Translations under genes and position numbers: made by a program
Notes under the pieces: model-generated
The model's database searches: none
What the model was told of the DNA's origin: nothing
What the model saw: the letters and a program-made list of their open reading frames with translations, nothing else
NCBI GenBank assembly: GCA_008694505.1
Contig: VZDJ01000216.1
Coordinates: 2,713,539-2,777,538, forward strand
Length of the DNA stretch: 64,000 nucleotides
Direction: 5' to 3'
From: Cyanoderma ruficeps
Taxonomy: Eukaryota > Chordata > Aves > Passeriformes > Timaliidae
In this document: one piece after another, positions 13,101-22,100 of the stretch
Layout: each line of letters opens with the position of its first letter
Numbering within the stretch: the first letter of the stretch is position 1

Positions 13101-15832
13101 TAGGAGGAGATCATGGAATTCCCTTCTGCCTGCACTCAGTGCCACAGCAGGATACCCAGCCCACACAGTGAGGGGAGAAGTACTGAGGATGGAGCAACAC
13201 ACAACCCTCAGCCTTGCCTTTCCTCTCCCAGACAAGTCCTGATGGGAAAGCAGAGGGAACTGCACACCACACCCCAGACAAGAGCCATCCAAAACCCTCA
13301 CAGACAAGGAGGCTCCAGAACAGCTCTGGTACATCCTGGATGCAGTGACAACCTCAATGGGCAGGGAAAACCTTTGGGAAAAGGGCAGAGGAAAACAAGG
13401 AAGCCACCAGTGCTCACTGAGATCGCTATGGCAGCACCTCTGCAAGACCTGGAAGAGATCCCAGTGCAGAGTCTGAGCTGTCTTTGCCCAGTGGAAATGG
13501 CTGAAGGTCAAGTCAGTGTGGACTGGGGACAAAGAAATAGTGTGGGAAGGATACCAAGCACACCATGGGTGTGTGGAGTCAGCTCCCCTACCTCTCCCTC
13601 AAAAAACCCAACAGGATGAAGCTCCCAGCAGGATCTATCTGCTCAACTCACCCTTCCTTGATGATCTTCTCTGTGTCCTTGGCCACATGGTAGTAACTGA
13701 TGACATGATCCAAGCAGGACAGGGTCTTCTCCACGTTCTCCTGCAGGCGCTGCAGGTTCTCTGTCTGTTTGTGGACAGGGATGATGGAGTTCTCCAGCTT
13801 CATCAAACGGCTCTCAAAGGAGGACAGGATCGAGACCTGCACACCAAGAGAGAAACCAACAGCTGAGGACTTCCTTCCTATGGAGTGGGGTAGGTGTTAG
13901 AGCAGGGAAGGCACAGACCTTCAGGGCCTAGCTCTTCTTTTTGGGCTCCGCTACTAATTTGCCATGGCTCCTTAGCAGGTGTTTCCATCCCTCTATGTCC
14001 TGATTTTTATTAACAATCACAAAACAGATCACCTGCCATATAGGGATGGGCCAACCCCAAATTAAATGCTTGCAAAGAGAGAAGATAATGTTCCAAGACA
14101 CTAAAAAGGACAAGCAAAATTTTATTAGCCAACAGAAAATAAATCCATGGGAACTGCCTGGAGGTGCTCCATGTAAAAAGAGCAACAAAAGCACAAACCA
14201 GCAGCCCCTTTGCTCCACACCACTGAGACCCAAACAGGAGCTGCACAAGCACCAGTCTAGTGAGAACCTTCTTTTCCACCACAGACATTTGGGTTTTAGA
14301 GAGGATTGTGACAGCACTTCTGACAGGTTGAAAACCACAACAAGCTCATTAAAGGGTGTCTCAGTGCCATCTGTTCTAGGCCAAAAGGTAATGCCTACGA
14401 GATTCATTCCTATGTCATGTTTTCCACACTTCTCTGCTGATGCTTCTATGACTTTTTTAAAGCACTGAGACCAAAACTGGACACAGCATATAAACTGAGG
14501 GCTTATGAGCAATTACAACACAATAATTACTTTTTAGCTTTACACAGAACACTCGCAAAATAAAACTCCAAACAAAACCTGAATTATGAAGCAACAACAT
14601 GATGTCGTTGCACAAACTATTCTGAAGTTTCTTAATAGCTTTTCCCCAAGGGAATGGACTGCCTGTAGCAGAGATGAGGCCACCAGCTCATCTGAGCCCT
14701 CAGCAGAGCAGGAGAGAAGCTCAGTATTGAAGCATTTCTCAGGTTTCCCCTTTGCCCAGTCACTGAAGCCCAAAGTGGTTTATCACTCCACATCCCTCAG
14801 ATGAGCACAACAGCCTTGAAAACTAATAAACCTAAAAACGTAAGAAAAAGTAAAGCCAGGCCCAATATTAGGTCCTCCCTACCATATTCTTGGTGAGCTG
14901 GTCACTCTTCTCAAGGCTCTCTTTGATAAAGGACAGAGTTTCTTCTTCCTGTAAGATGAAAAAATACTCTTAAATTTTAATCACTATGGTTTAAGTCACC
15001 AAACATTACACACAGGTTTTTACCAATCTTGTAAACTCTGCTGCAAGCCATGTTTGGTCTGATGCTGAATCTGTGGCCACATTTTAATATTATCATCTCT
15101 TAACAGAAATCTGGTAAGTAACCCAAGCTGGGCACACATCATGTAATGAGTGAGGGGTTTATGAATTCCTCATTTCCCTTAAATGCCATGAGCATCAGCA
15201 GAATATAAAATTAACACTTTTCCCACTGAGGCACAACGGCTCAGGACCCACATTTCCCTGCCACAGCACAACACAAGTGTTGCACTGGCATCCTCTAAAT
15301 CCACCAGGAACTCAAGTATCCAATGCAAAGCAGCCACCAAGGGCAGGTTTTAAGTCATTAAAGCCCACAGGGGAGTGGGGCGGGAACAGCAGCCCGAAAG
15401 CGCTGGCTTTAAGCCCCCAAAGCCCACAGGCAGAGGGGGAATTACAGCTTGTCAGGGCTGGTCTCACAGGCTACATCCGAGAACCTGACAGGAGAGCCCA
15501 CTGAGCCTGCCAAGAACGAAGAGGGGAAATCCAGGCCTAAAGCGGTGAGCAGAGATGCCCTAACCCTGCAAATCAGGCCTTAAAGAGGACCTGGGGGTGC
15601 TCCCAAGCCAGGAGGGGCGTGACGAGGGCCTTGAGGGGTCCCAGGACACCCCCAGGCCCGCTGAGGACCTCCAGACCCAGCCTCGTCTCCCCGGCAACGC
15701 CAGGGGGCTGCGGGCCGAGGCCCAGCCCCTGGCCCCGACGGCGCCCGGAGCGCGTTCCTAGCCCAATCCCACCTGCTTGAGCTTGTCCTCGATCTCCCTC
15801 CTGCGGGCCGACACCTCCTCGCTCGGAATCAT
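1077..15832 (-). CDS. EXOC7: Exocyst complex component 7 (Exo70), 5' thirteen coding exons; 3' part beyond left edge
   Basis: Exo70 is an exocyst subunit that binds plasma-membrane PI(4,5)P2 and tethers secretory vesicles before fusion. Thirteen minus-strand exons, all with GT-AG junctions, keep one open frame of 1498 nt (499 residues plus one base): 15773-15832, 14883-14948, 13652-13836, 12878-12983, 12161-12383, 10933-11100, 5371-5463, 4328-4396, 2996-3141, 2625-2777, 2114-2212, 1446-1508, 1077-1143. The start MIPSEEVSARRREIEDKLKQ matches the vertebrate Exo70 N-terminus. Residues 1-100 form the N-terminal coiled coil, followed by the helical rods. The C-terminal domain with the membrane-binding surface is not in the window; the last frame ends at ETAGAMLASQ. 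The missing exons must lie left of position 1, because 1-1076 shows no further Exo70 similarity. The start codon lies in a CpG-rich first exon. Identity is very secure from near-complete similarity to mammalian EXOC7 and from synteny. Confidence 0.96.
1446..1508 (-). CDS. EXOC7: EXOC7 coding exon 12
   Basis: Encodes 21 residues (457-477), NDPDKEYNMPKDGTVHELTS plus N. The acceptor is TTTTAG and the donor GTACGT. It is too short to stand out as an ORF and was found by reading the reverse strand. Confidence 0.95.
2114..2212 (-). CDS. EXOC7: EXOC7 coding exon 11
   Basis: Encodes 33 residues (424-456), including KNKLPGLITSMETTGAKALE and EFADNIK. Phase 0 at both ends; donor GTAGGA. Confidence 0.96.
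2625..2777 (-). CDS. EXOC7: EXOC7 coding exon 10
   Basis: Encodes residues 373-423, including MEGDNIVSAARKAIIRHDYS and FPILKHLKQMKPEFDQVLQ. Phase 0 at both ends; donor GTAAAT. Confidence 0.96.
2996..3141 (-). CDS. EXOC7: EXOC7 coding exon 9
   Basis: Encodes residues 324-372, including IDAYIHCVSAFVKLAQSEYQ and PEHHQKKTFDSLIQ, a highly conserved part of the helical rod. The donor is GTCAGT. Confidence 0.96.
4328..4396 (-). CDS. EXOC7: EXOC7 coding exon 8, in-frame 69-nt cassette exon
   Basis: Encodes HEHDLRVKHLSDALGDKHGL and AAG (residues 301-323). The 69-nt length and phase-1 flanks mean skipping joins exon 7 directly to the RDD of exon 9 without a frame shift. The corresponding mammalian segment is alternatively spliced. 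Confidence 0.93.
4549..4584 (-). other. EXOC7: Possible 36-nt alternative microexon in EXOC7 intron 7
   Basis: Between exons 7 and 8 the minus strand reads AG, then 36 nt, then GTCAGG. With the split Gly codons on each side this would add GLLPLYSPTKGF in frame. Mammalian EXOC7 has a longer optional exon at the same place that also starts GLLP. The acceptor lacks a strong pyrimidine tract and no transcript evidence is available, so this is a candidate only. Confidence 0.25.
5371..5463 (-). CDS. EXOC7: EXOC7 coding exon 7
   Basis: Encodes TIRKAQNLLKQYSQHGLDGK and ends in NLIPMEG (residues 270-300 plus one base). A 5.5 kb intron separates it from exon 6. Both flanking introns are phase 1, so the cassettes that follow can be skipped in frame. 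Confidence 0.95.
10933..11100 (-). CDS. EXOC7: EXOC7 coding exon 6
   Basis: Encodes residues 214-269 plus one base. Includes QLDRSIKGLKDHF and the serine-rich then basic linker SSSSGVPYSPAIQNKRKDTP, where mammalian EXOC7 is phosphorylated and alternatively spliced. The donor is GTGAGT. Confidence 0.95.
12161..12383 (-). CDS. EXOC7: EXOC7 coding exon 5
   Basis: Encodes residues 140-213 plus one base of Asp214. Includes KSLFERGKESLESEFRSLMT and the acidic LDLISGDEEMDTQEE stretch that links helical subdomains in Exo70. Confidence 0.95.
12878..12983 (-). CDS. EXOC7: EXOC7 coding exon 4
   Basis: Completes Gly104 and encodes up to residue 139 (PTGRLEEYLNCMDKIQKAVE and so on, ending PELNRV). The acceptor is TTTTTAG and the donor GTGGGT. 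Confidence 0.95.
13652..13836 (-). CDS. EXOC7: EXOC7 coding exon 3
   Basis: Encodes residues 43-103 plus two bases of a split glycine codon. Contains SSFESRLMKLENSIIPVHKQ, strongly conserved in vertebrate Exo70. The donor is GTGAGT. Confidence 0.96.
14883..14948 (-). CDS. EXOC7: EXOC7 coding exon 2
   Basis: Encodes residues 21-42 (EEETLSFIKESLEKSDQLTK then NM), an Exo70 coiled-coil segment. It has a clean CAG acceptor and a GTAGGG donor and is phase 0 at both ends. Confidence 0.95.
15773..15832 (-). CDS. EXOC7: EXOC7 coding exon 1
   Basis: Encodes residues 1-20, from the ATG at 15832 to a CAG codon followed by donor GT at 15772-15771. The start is supported by the family N-terminus (M-I-P) and by the YY1-rich promoter just upstream. 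Confidence 0.94.
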
Positions 15833-16075
15833 CGCGCCGCAGCCTCTCCACCGCTCGCTCCCACCGCGCCCGGCCCGTCACTGCCGCGCCGCCATGTTGG
15901 GCGCGGCGGAGAGAGCACCGGGCATGCGCAGTAAGCGCCGCTGCCATCTTGAGAGTGGCGCTGTTCAAGACGGGTCCCGAGGGGTGACCGGGGTGAGAGC
16001 GCGCGCGCACTGCCCTGCCAGCGGCCATGTTGGGAGTGGCGGGAGGGGTGCGCCGCCATCTTGGGAGTGGCGCCA
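15833..16075 (-). promoter_or_regulatory. EXOC7: EXOC7 CpG promoter with four YY1-type sites
   Basis: A CpG-rich block just upstream of the EXOC7 start codon. Read in gene orientation it holds four copies of the YY1 core AA(G/C)ATGGC(G/A)GC or close variants, at 15888-15900, 15940-15953, 16021-16034 and 16052-16065. An NRF1-like GGCATGCGCA is at 15921-15930. YY1 sites in this orientation are typical just downstream of housekeeping transcription starts. No TATA box is seen. Confidence 0.75.
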
Positions 16076-16078
16076 TGG

Positions 16079-16327
16079 GTCACAGAACCCAGGATCAAAT
16101 ATTTTGGATTCCGAGATCATCGAGTCCAACCCGTGCCCCAACACCACCTTGTCAAGCAGATCATGGCACCGAGTGCCACGTCTAGACTTAAACATCTCCA
16201 GGAACCTCCCTGGAGAGCCTGTTCCGCAGTCTAATCACAATTTTTGTGAAGAAATTCCTCTTCATCTCCAACCCAAACCTCCCCTGGCACAGCCTGGAAC
16301 TATGTCCTCTCGTCCTGAGCGTGGCAC
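16079..16327 (-). mobile_element. CR1 LINE 3' fragment, reverse orientation
   Basis: Reads as the reverse complement of an avian CR1 3' end: CACAGAACC near the left end, then GAGATCATCGAGTCCAACC, the phrase GTGAAGAAATTCCTCTTCAT, and CCTCCCCTGGCACAGCCTGG. CR1 is the dominant LINE family of birds. It begins within a few bases of the fourth YY1 site of the EXOC7 promoter. Confidence 0.8.
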
Positions 16328-17055
16328 TGTTGCGTAAAATTTTCTTAAGAGAGGATGTCCTTTGATGTTTGATCTTTGTATACTTTCAAGCCTAAGTGAC
16401 AATAAAAGGGGATTTAACCTGTGAAAGATATAACAGCCAACAAGTCCTAAGTGATGTCCAGGTGTTAGAAAAACAAATTGCTTATTGGTAGAATTGCCTT
16501 GTTAAGGTTTAGGGTTTGACTTTTTAAAATTATGTTAGACTTAGGGTTAGGTTAGCACAGCTTGAGAAGAAGGATGTACTACTGATAGTGGGCACAAAGA
16601 ATCCAGAATTTATGGGCCACGAGGACATTTTGGCAGAACCCCCAAGATAAAGAAGAAACTTATAAAACCAACTCATCAACTGGGCTGGATCAGCTCTGAC
16701 TGAGTAACTGTAATTCCAGCTGGGACAGATCCAAGAAACCCACCAACCCAAAAGAAGAGAAAGACTGAGCACATGGACTAATTAGCATGGCAAGCGAGAG
16801 AATAATTTCCCAATAGAAGATAGAATAATAATTACAAGAGAACTGTGTAACTTCTAACCAATCAACACAAATTCCTTTGTTTGCTAAAATGTATAAATAG
16901 TAAAAGGTTTTGATAGTTGTCATGGCTTGATTTATGGAATCTCAACGAGCACCCAGGCTTGTGCAGGTCTGAAATAAATAATCAATGTCTCTCTCAAGTG
17001 TGTCATAATTGGTTTATTGCACTGAGGGTAACGAATCCAATTTTTGTGCACAACA
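16328..17055 (+). mobile_element. Probable solo LTR of an endogenous retrovirus
   Basis: An AT-rich block of about 730 bp starting TGTTG and ending CAACA. It holds a TATA box (TATAAATA, 16892-16899) and an AATAAA polyadenylation signal (16973-16978) spaced as in an LTR. No gag, pol or env frame is attached. No clear target-site duplication was found, so the exact ends are uncertain; the left end could overlap the CR1 fragment by a few bases. Confidence 0.5.
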
Positions 17056-18129
17056 GATGTGGAGAGAGAGTCCAGGGGCTTGAGCTCAGGGAAGTGAAAT
17101 TATAGAAATGTGTGTATTATGTCAGCCCACCCCTGCCCTGCATCCACTTTCTAGGGAGAAAAGTTATCCCACAGGGGAGCTGCTGCTGCTCCCTCCCGCA
17201 GCACAGGGGAGGATGGCCGGAGGTGTCACACACTGGGGGCTCTGCATCCCCCTAAACCACACGAAGTCCAGAGCAGGGAGCTGGTTCTCCAGCACCTGCA
17301 GATCCTCCAGCCCCAGCTCCCACTGTCCTGTTCCCCTCCAAGGGTCCTGCCACGTGCAGGAACTGGTGTGTGCCCATCTGTCTTTCCCTTGTCAAACTAC
17401 CCCAAGCTCCAGAGAGCAGCTCTTTTTTATTCAACAATGGATTTCACAGCCCACCCTGTCCTGCTGCCCACAGATGTGCCCAAGCCCCGGCCCTGTTTTC
17501 CCTGTGTGGCCACAACCACCCACCTGTGTTTTGTGGGGATACCTGATAAAGGGGATCTCGAGGGTATAAGAGAGAAGATCCTTGTCCAAGCTCAGCACCC
17601 AGCACCTTTTGTGCTTCCCCACACTGGGCTGGTGTGATTGGGAAAGGTGTTTCTCCCCGAACGGCAGATCCATCTCTTTCTTTACAGCATTCCACGCTCT
17701 TTCTGCCAGCACTCACCCCTTCATTCAGAGGGCAGCCAGAGCCAAAAGGATCCTCCCTTGGGGAGCAGTTGTGTGTGTTTCGCCCAATAATGCTGTTTGT
17801 TTCCTGAAAACCCACAAAAGAAAGGCTCCCTCACCCTTTACGGAGCGACAGTTCCTTAGAACAAAGTAGGATAGATACACCCACCCCACATGCCAGCTGC
17901 ATGGGGTGATAAGGAGTGAATAAATGTACAGAAATAAATGCACAGCATTGTGTAAAAACTGCTGGACCCTGTGCAAACGTGGGGTGCAGCACGACATCCA
18001 AGAGGAAGCATCAGGAAGGAAAAAAAAAAGGGAAAAAAAAAAAAGCTGGTGAAACGTAAAGAGTCCAAGGGGTTATTTTGGGTAAAAGGAAAAAGAAAGG
18101 GTAGAAATGCAGCAGTTTGAGCGCAAAAT
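17056..18129. other. Intergenic DNA without recognised genes
   Basis: Short unrelated open frames only. Two A-rich runs lie near 18019-18043. Nothing in it resembles a coding exon of a known family. Confidence 0.6.
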
Positions 18130-18335
18130 AAAGCAAAGCACGCCCGGGTCGCCAATCCCCGCGGGTGACGGACGGCTGGCTGTTTCCCCAGCAGCGGGTG
18201 CAGCCGGCGCGGCGGCAGCTCCGGGACGGTCCCGGTCCCTTCCCGCCGCTGTTCCCGCCCGCGGCCCCGCCAGCCGCGGGTCCCCGCGGGCCCGGCCGCG
18301 CTCCCCGCGCCACGGATGCCACGGTGCAGCCGTGA
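18130..18335. promoter_or_regulatory. Isolated CpG-rich patch between EXOC7 and FOXJ1
   Basis: Dense CpG and GGGCCCG or CCGCGG runs set this stretch apart from the AT-rich DNA on both sides. About 35 bp to its right is TGCTGAGTCAC (18370-18380), a Maf/NF-E2 type element. No gene starts here, so it may be a distal enhancer or the promoter of an unannotated non-coding transcript. Confidence 0.45.
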
Positions 18336-18536
18336 CTGCCGTGGTGACACAGCAGTGGCCCTGTAGGAATGCTGAGTCACCTCCCGCTTCCTCCTCCGTG
18401 AAGCGCAAAAGCCGCTTTTTCCCCCCACACCGGAGAAAGGATTTTTCACTTTGTCAGCATGGGCGCAGAAGATGGACAATTCAGCCGATGTGCCTAAGGA
18501 TTGCATCCTCTAGTGCAGTGCTTACTGGGGGGTCGG

Positions 18537-19125
18537 TGTGGTAATAAGAGGGTGTAATAAGTGTATGTTGTAAAATTGGCTTTTTGCAAGATGTGTGCTA
18601 TATGATTAATAATTTTGTGGTAAAGATATAAGCTTTTATTTCTGCTATTAGTAAAGAAAATTAGGCATAGTAGTAGTAGTTGATATAGTAAGCTTAAACT
18701 ATCTGTTTGGTCAGGATAACATCCAGTGAACATGTAAAAAAGACCCTGCTATTGATATACCAATTAATAGCATCTACCATCTGAAGAAAGTACAGACCAA
18801 AGCCCAAACAAGAGGTAATAACGAAGAACACAGCCAAGAAAAACTCATGCTCTAAAAAGGCAGACCCAAGGAGAGACCATGCTAAACAGTTCCTGGAATA
18901 TAGAAACTAGTTTATGAAAAAATATGAATATTCAACAGATTGATGCAATAGAGAAGGTATTTAAAGAAAGCCTCTGAAAGAGCAGGTTGTGGACTTGGCT
19001 GAATGCCAAGTCACCAGGCTGGCCATACTTCTTTTTGCTTAATTTGTTTCCTAATTGTCTTAATTTTTATTATTAAACCTACTTCTTAAAATTTACCAAA
19101 AAAAAAAAGTGAACTCTGTTTTTCA
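18537..19125 (+). mobile_element. Possible second LTR-like block
   Basis: An AT-rich block beginning near TGTGGTAATAAG. It has a TATA-like TATTTAAAG near 18959, ATTAAA at 19072-19077, an A-run, and a GTGAACTCTGTTTTTCA end that resembles songbird ERV LTR ends. Terminal inverted repeats and a target-site duplication are not clear, so the call is tentative. Confidence 0.35.
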
Positions 19126-22100
19126 GAAGAGTCCCTTTATTGCATTTGATAAACAAAACTGGTCCCAGTGCTCCGAACCCCAAGACACCGGCCCGGATCG
19201 GAGCCCAGCACCTTCGGGGTGTGGAGGCTGCGGGGTTCCAACAACGGCACCGCTCTGTTGTTCAGCAACGGGAGTTTTCACCACCACAGGCATGAGGAAG
19301 TGGCACCTGCTGGCGGGGACGTGACAGTCACTTCTCTCCGAGGACAAGGTGTTCAGGGCGTTGGCCACCCAAGATGCCGCAGGAAAGAGAAGGGACCCTA
19401 ATTAGCAGGGGGGAAACTGAGGCACAGAGGGGTTTTGCTTTGCCTGCTCAGGGCTTGGCAGCAAATGGCTGGATAAACCCAGATATCCCCCAAATTCCTA
19501 TTTCTACTGATTGCCTTTATGGTGGCAAAGGTCATTGCACAAAAGTGTGATCTTGACAAGATTTGGAGAAATTCAATTAATAGGAGTTCTTAAAGCAGCG
19601 ACTTTCTGTCCCCTGCATTGTGGCTCAGTACTGCTCACCCCAGGAACAGTTCCTGCATTAAAATATAGTGCCATTTTATAAATAGTAAGCCATTTTATTG
19701 AAAAAAAAATGCCTGCTCTCACTTCCCCCTGGCAGAGTTAATCCTGCCAGGATTAACAGAGAGGACAGTGAGGAGGGGATGCTGGGCATGCCACGGAGCA
19801 GCAGCATTCCCCAGCCACAGGAGCTGCCTGAGGATGCAGTGAGGGCAAAACAAGATTAATGCAGCCAGGAGCCTGCTAAAGGGCTTTTACATTTGATGTG
19901 GGAGAGGAGAGAGATCAGAGTATGGAGGAGTCAGGATTAACATAAATTTACAAACCGTCCCTTCTGGGCTGCTGGGCTGTCCTGGACTGTATTCCCCCAT
20001 GGTGTGACCCACCAGTGCCCCAGGCTGCGGGAACACTTGGGAGCACTTGGTGTTCCCTCCTCCCCAGACACAGCCTGTTCTGTCTCCCCTCAGGTCAGCT
20101 GAACAGAAAGAGTGATCAATCTTCAGCCAAATTAATCTACAGAAAGAAAACCAATAGCTGTCTGACAAGCCCCCAGTTTTCCCTTCCAGGAGGGGTTATA
20201 AGCAGAGAGCCCATGAAAGAGGGAGTGAGTATGCACAGACAAGGTATGGGATGCACCCAGGCACATTCCCTCGGCTGCTACATGTCCATGGACTTGAAGG
20301 GATGAGACAGGAACCAAATCCACCACAGGACTTTGCCTCCCTGGAAACGCCCGAGCCCTTCTGACTTTGCTTTGATCCTGACCTGGGTCCAGAGCGCTCA
20401 TTGTGCCACAGGGATGTTCACTGCTCCCGGAAAACCGGCTCTGTGTGAGACAAGGGCTGGAACTTGGGCTTCAGCAGCTTCCCAGACATTTCTGTGTTGG
20501 GACTGAGCAGGGCCATGCCAGCGTTGCTGCTCCAGGGAAGGATGTGGCACAGCTGGAACTGCCCTGAAACTGTGCCTAGCAGGGAAATCCCTCCACGGCC
20601 CTCCCTGCTCCTTGCAGGAAGGAGCTCAAGGCAGTCAGCCCCTTCAAGGCTGGCCCCAGAAGCCCCCCCAAGCCTTCAACTATCATCGACCCAAGCCGTG
20701 CTCTCCTTCCCTCTGGCTTTATTTGCGGAGGGAATTAAGACCCTGCTGGGAAAACCTCCCCTGTGCTCTGATAACTGCCTGCAGAGCGAGCTCTAAATGG
20801 CTTTTTGTAAATGAAAACCCAGGATTATGAGGTTCCCCTCGTCACTGTTTACTTAGTGCTCTGAAGGGAGCAGGATAGACACCCCCTGCTCGGCAAGCCC
20901 CTTGGGCCACCAAGGAGTTGGCACATATTGGGGACCAGCAAGGTGCCACCCCACACATGGCAGAGCCTCCCTGGAGCAGGAGATTCCCAGATGGATTTGG
21001 GATGGATGGGATGTGTGTGCACATAGCAGGAGCCTTGGTCCAGGGGACAGGGCATCTCCAGGGCACTGTGTTTTGTGAGCTGGGGGCCGGGCTGGGGGAT
21101 GATGCTCATTTTCTTCCTACGCCAGGTTGCTGGGGAAGGAAGGGGGGTGTTTGCCATGTGGGTTGGTGCTGGGCACACATCCCCCACGTGACAGGCATGG
21201 GGAGGCCATGCAGGGCTGCAGCTCCCCTCAGCAGGAATTCACTCAGGGATGGCAAGGAGCTGCCCAGTGAGGCCATGGGGTCTGCCAAGGGGTGCAGGTG
21301 CAACGAGCCCCGTGCAGAGGGGCCTATCCTGGTTATCCGTGTCTGCCTGCAGCAGGACAAGGGGGTCCTGCCTCCGTCTGCTGCACCCCCAGGGAGTGGA
21401 GCCACCACAGCCGCCTTGCACAGCTCCGACCTTTGGATGTTTGCACATTCCTGCCTGTTAATGTGTCTCGTAACCAAAAGCTGCCAGGATGGAGCATTAC
21501 TCCCCCCAGCACTTGCCAGGCTGCTCCCTCCCATTCCCCAGCTGAGAATTGGCACTAACCCCGAACTGGGTGGGAGCATGAGCTCTCCAAAAGAGCAAAG
21601 CCTGATGCCTCTGGTAGGAGCGATGAGCATCCCACCCCCTGACACCAGCGAGCCCCAAATGCTCCCGGAGCTCCTGGGGCAGGCAGCAGTCACCTCTCCC
21701 AGCCAGGCATGGGGAAAAGGAGCAACCGTTTCAGAGCAGAGCCACGCTTCCCTCGGCTGCCAGGCTGGCACGTTGCCCACCAGCACGGTGCCAGGCCAAA
21801 TTCTTTGCAATTTCTAGGTCAACGCCTGCCTCTAGTAATACCCTGAGCCTTCCTGCTGCCTGTGCCAGCCTCCAGCCCAGTGGCCCCTGTGCACAGGATA
21901 GGAGCATCCCAAAGGATCCACGCCTGTCACTGCTCATCCTGGCTGGCCCAATCTGTAACCCCTGAATATTTGGCCCTCATTGCTCCAAATTGGGCCATTC
22001 CCCAAACTCCTGGCTCTGCCCACAGCAGCACCCACAGGAGAGCTGTGTCCAGGGAGTGCACAGCCTGCAGCCTGCCTCTGCTTCCACCCTTTTTGAGGGT

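Noticed and set aside
16328..17055. A full-length endogenous retrovirus bounded by the two LTR-like blocks (16328-17055 and 18537-19125)
   Set aside because: The two blocks are not similar to each other, and the DNA between them includes a CpG-rich patch with no retroviral coding frame. They are not a matching LTR pair.
18107..18544. A 145-codon plus-strand open frame over the orphan CpG patch
   Set aside because: Pro/Ala/Arg-rich translation typical of CpG islands; no homology and no supporting splice sites.
20918..21817. A 299-codon plus-strand open frame between EXOC7 and FOXJ1
   Set aside because: GC-rich sequence with no recognisable domain, no splice-linked neighbours and an equally long open frame on the opposite strand. 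It looks like a chance open frame.
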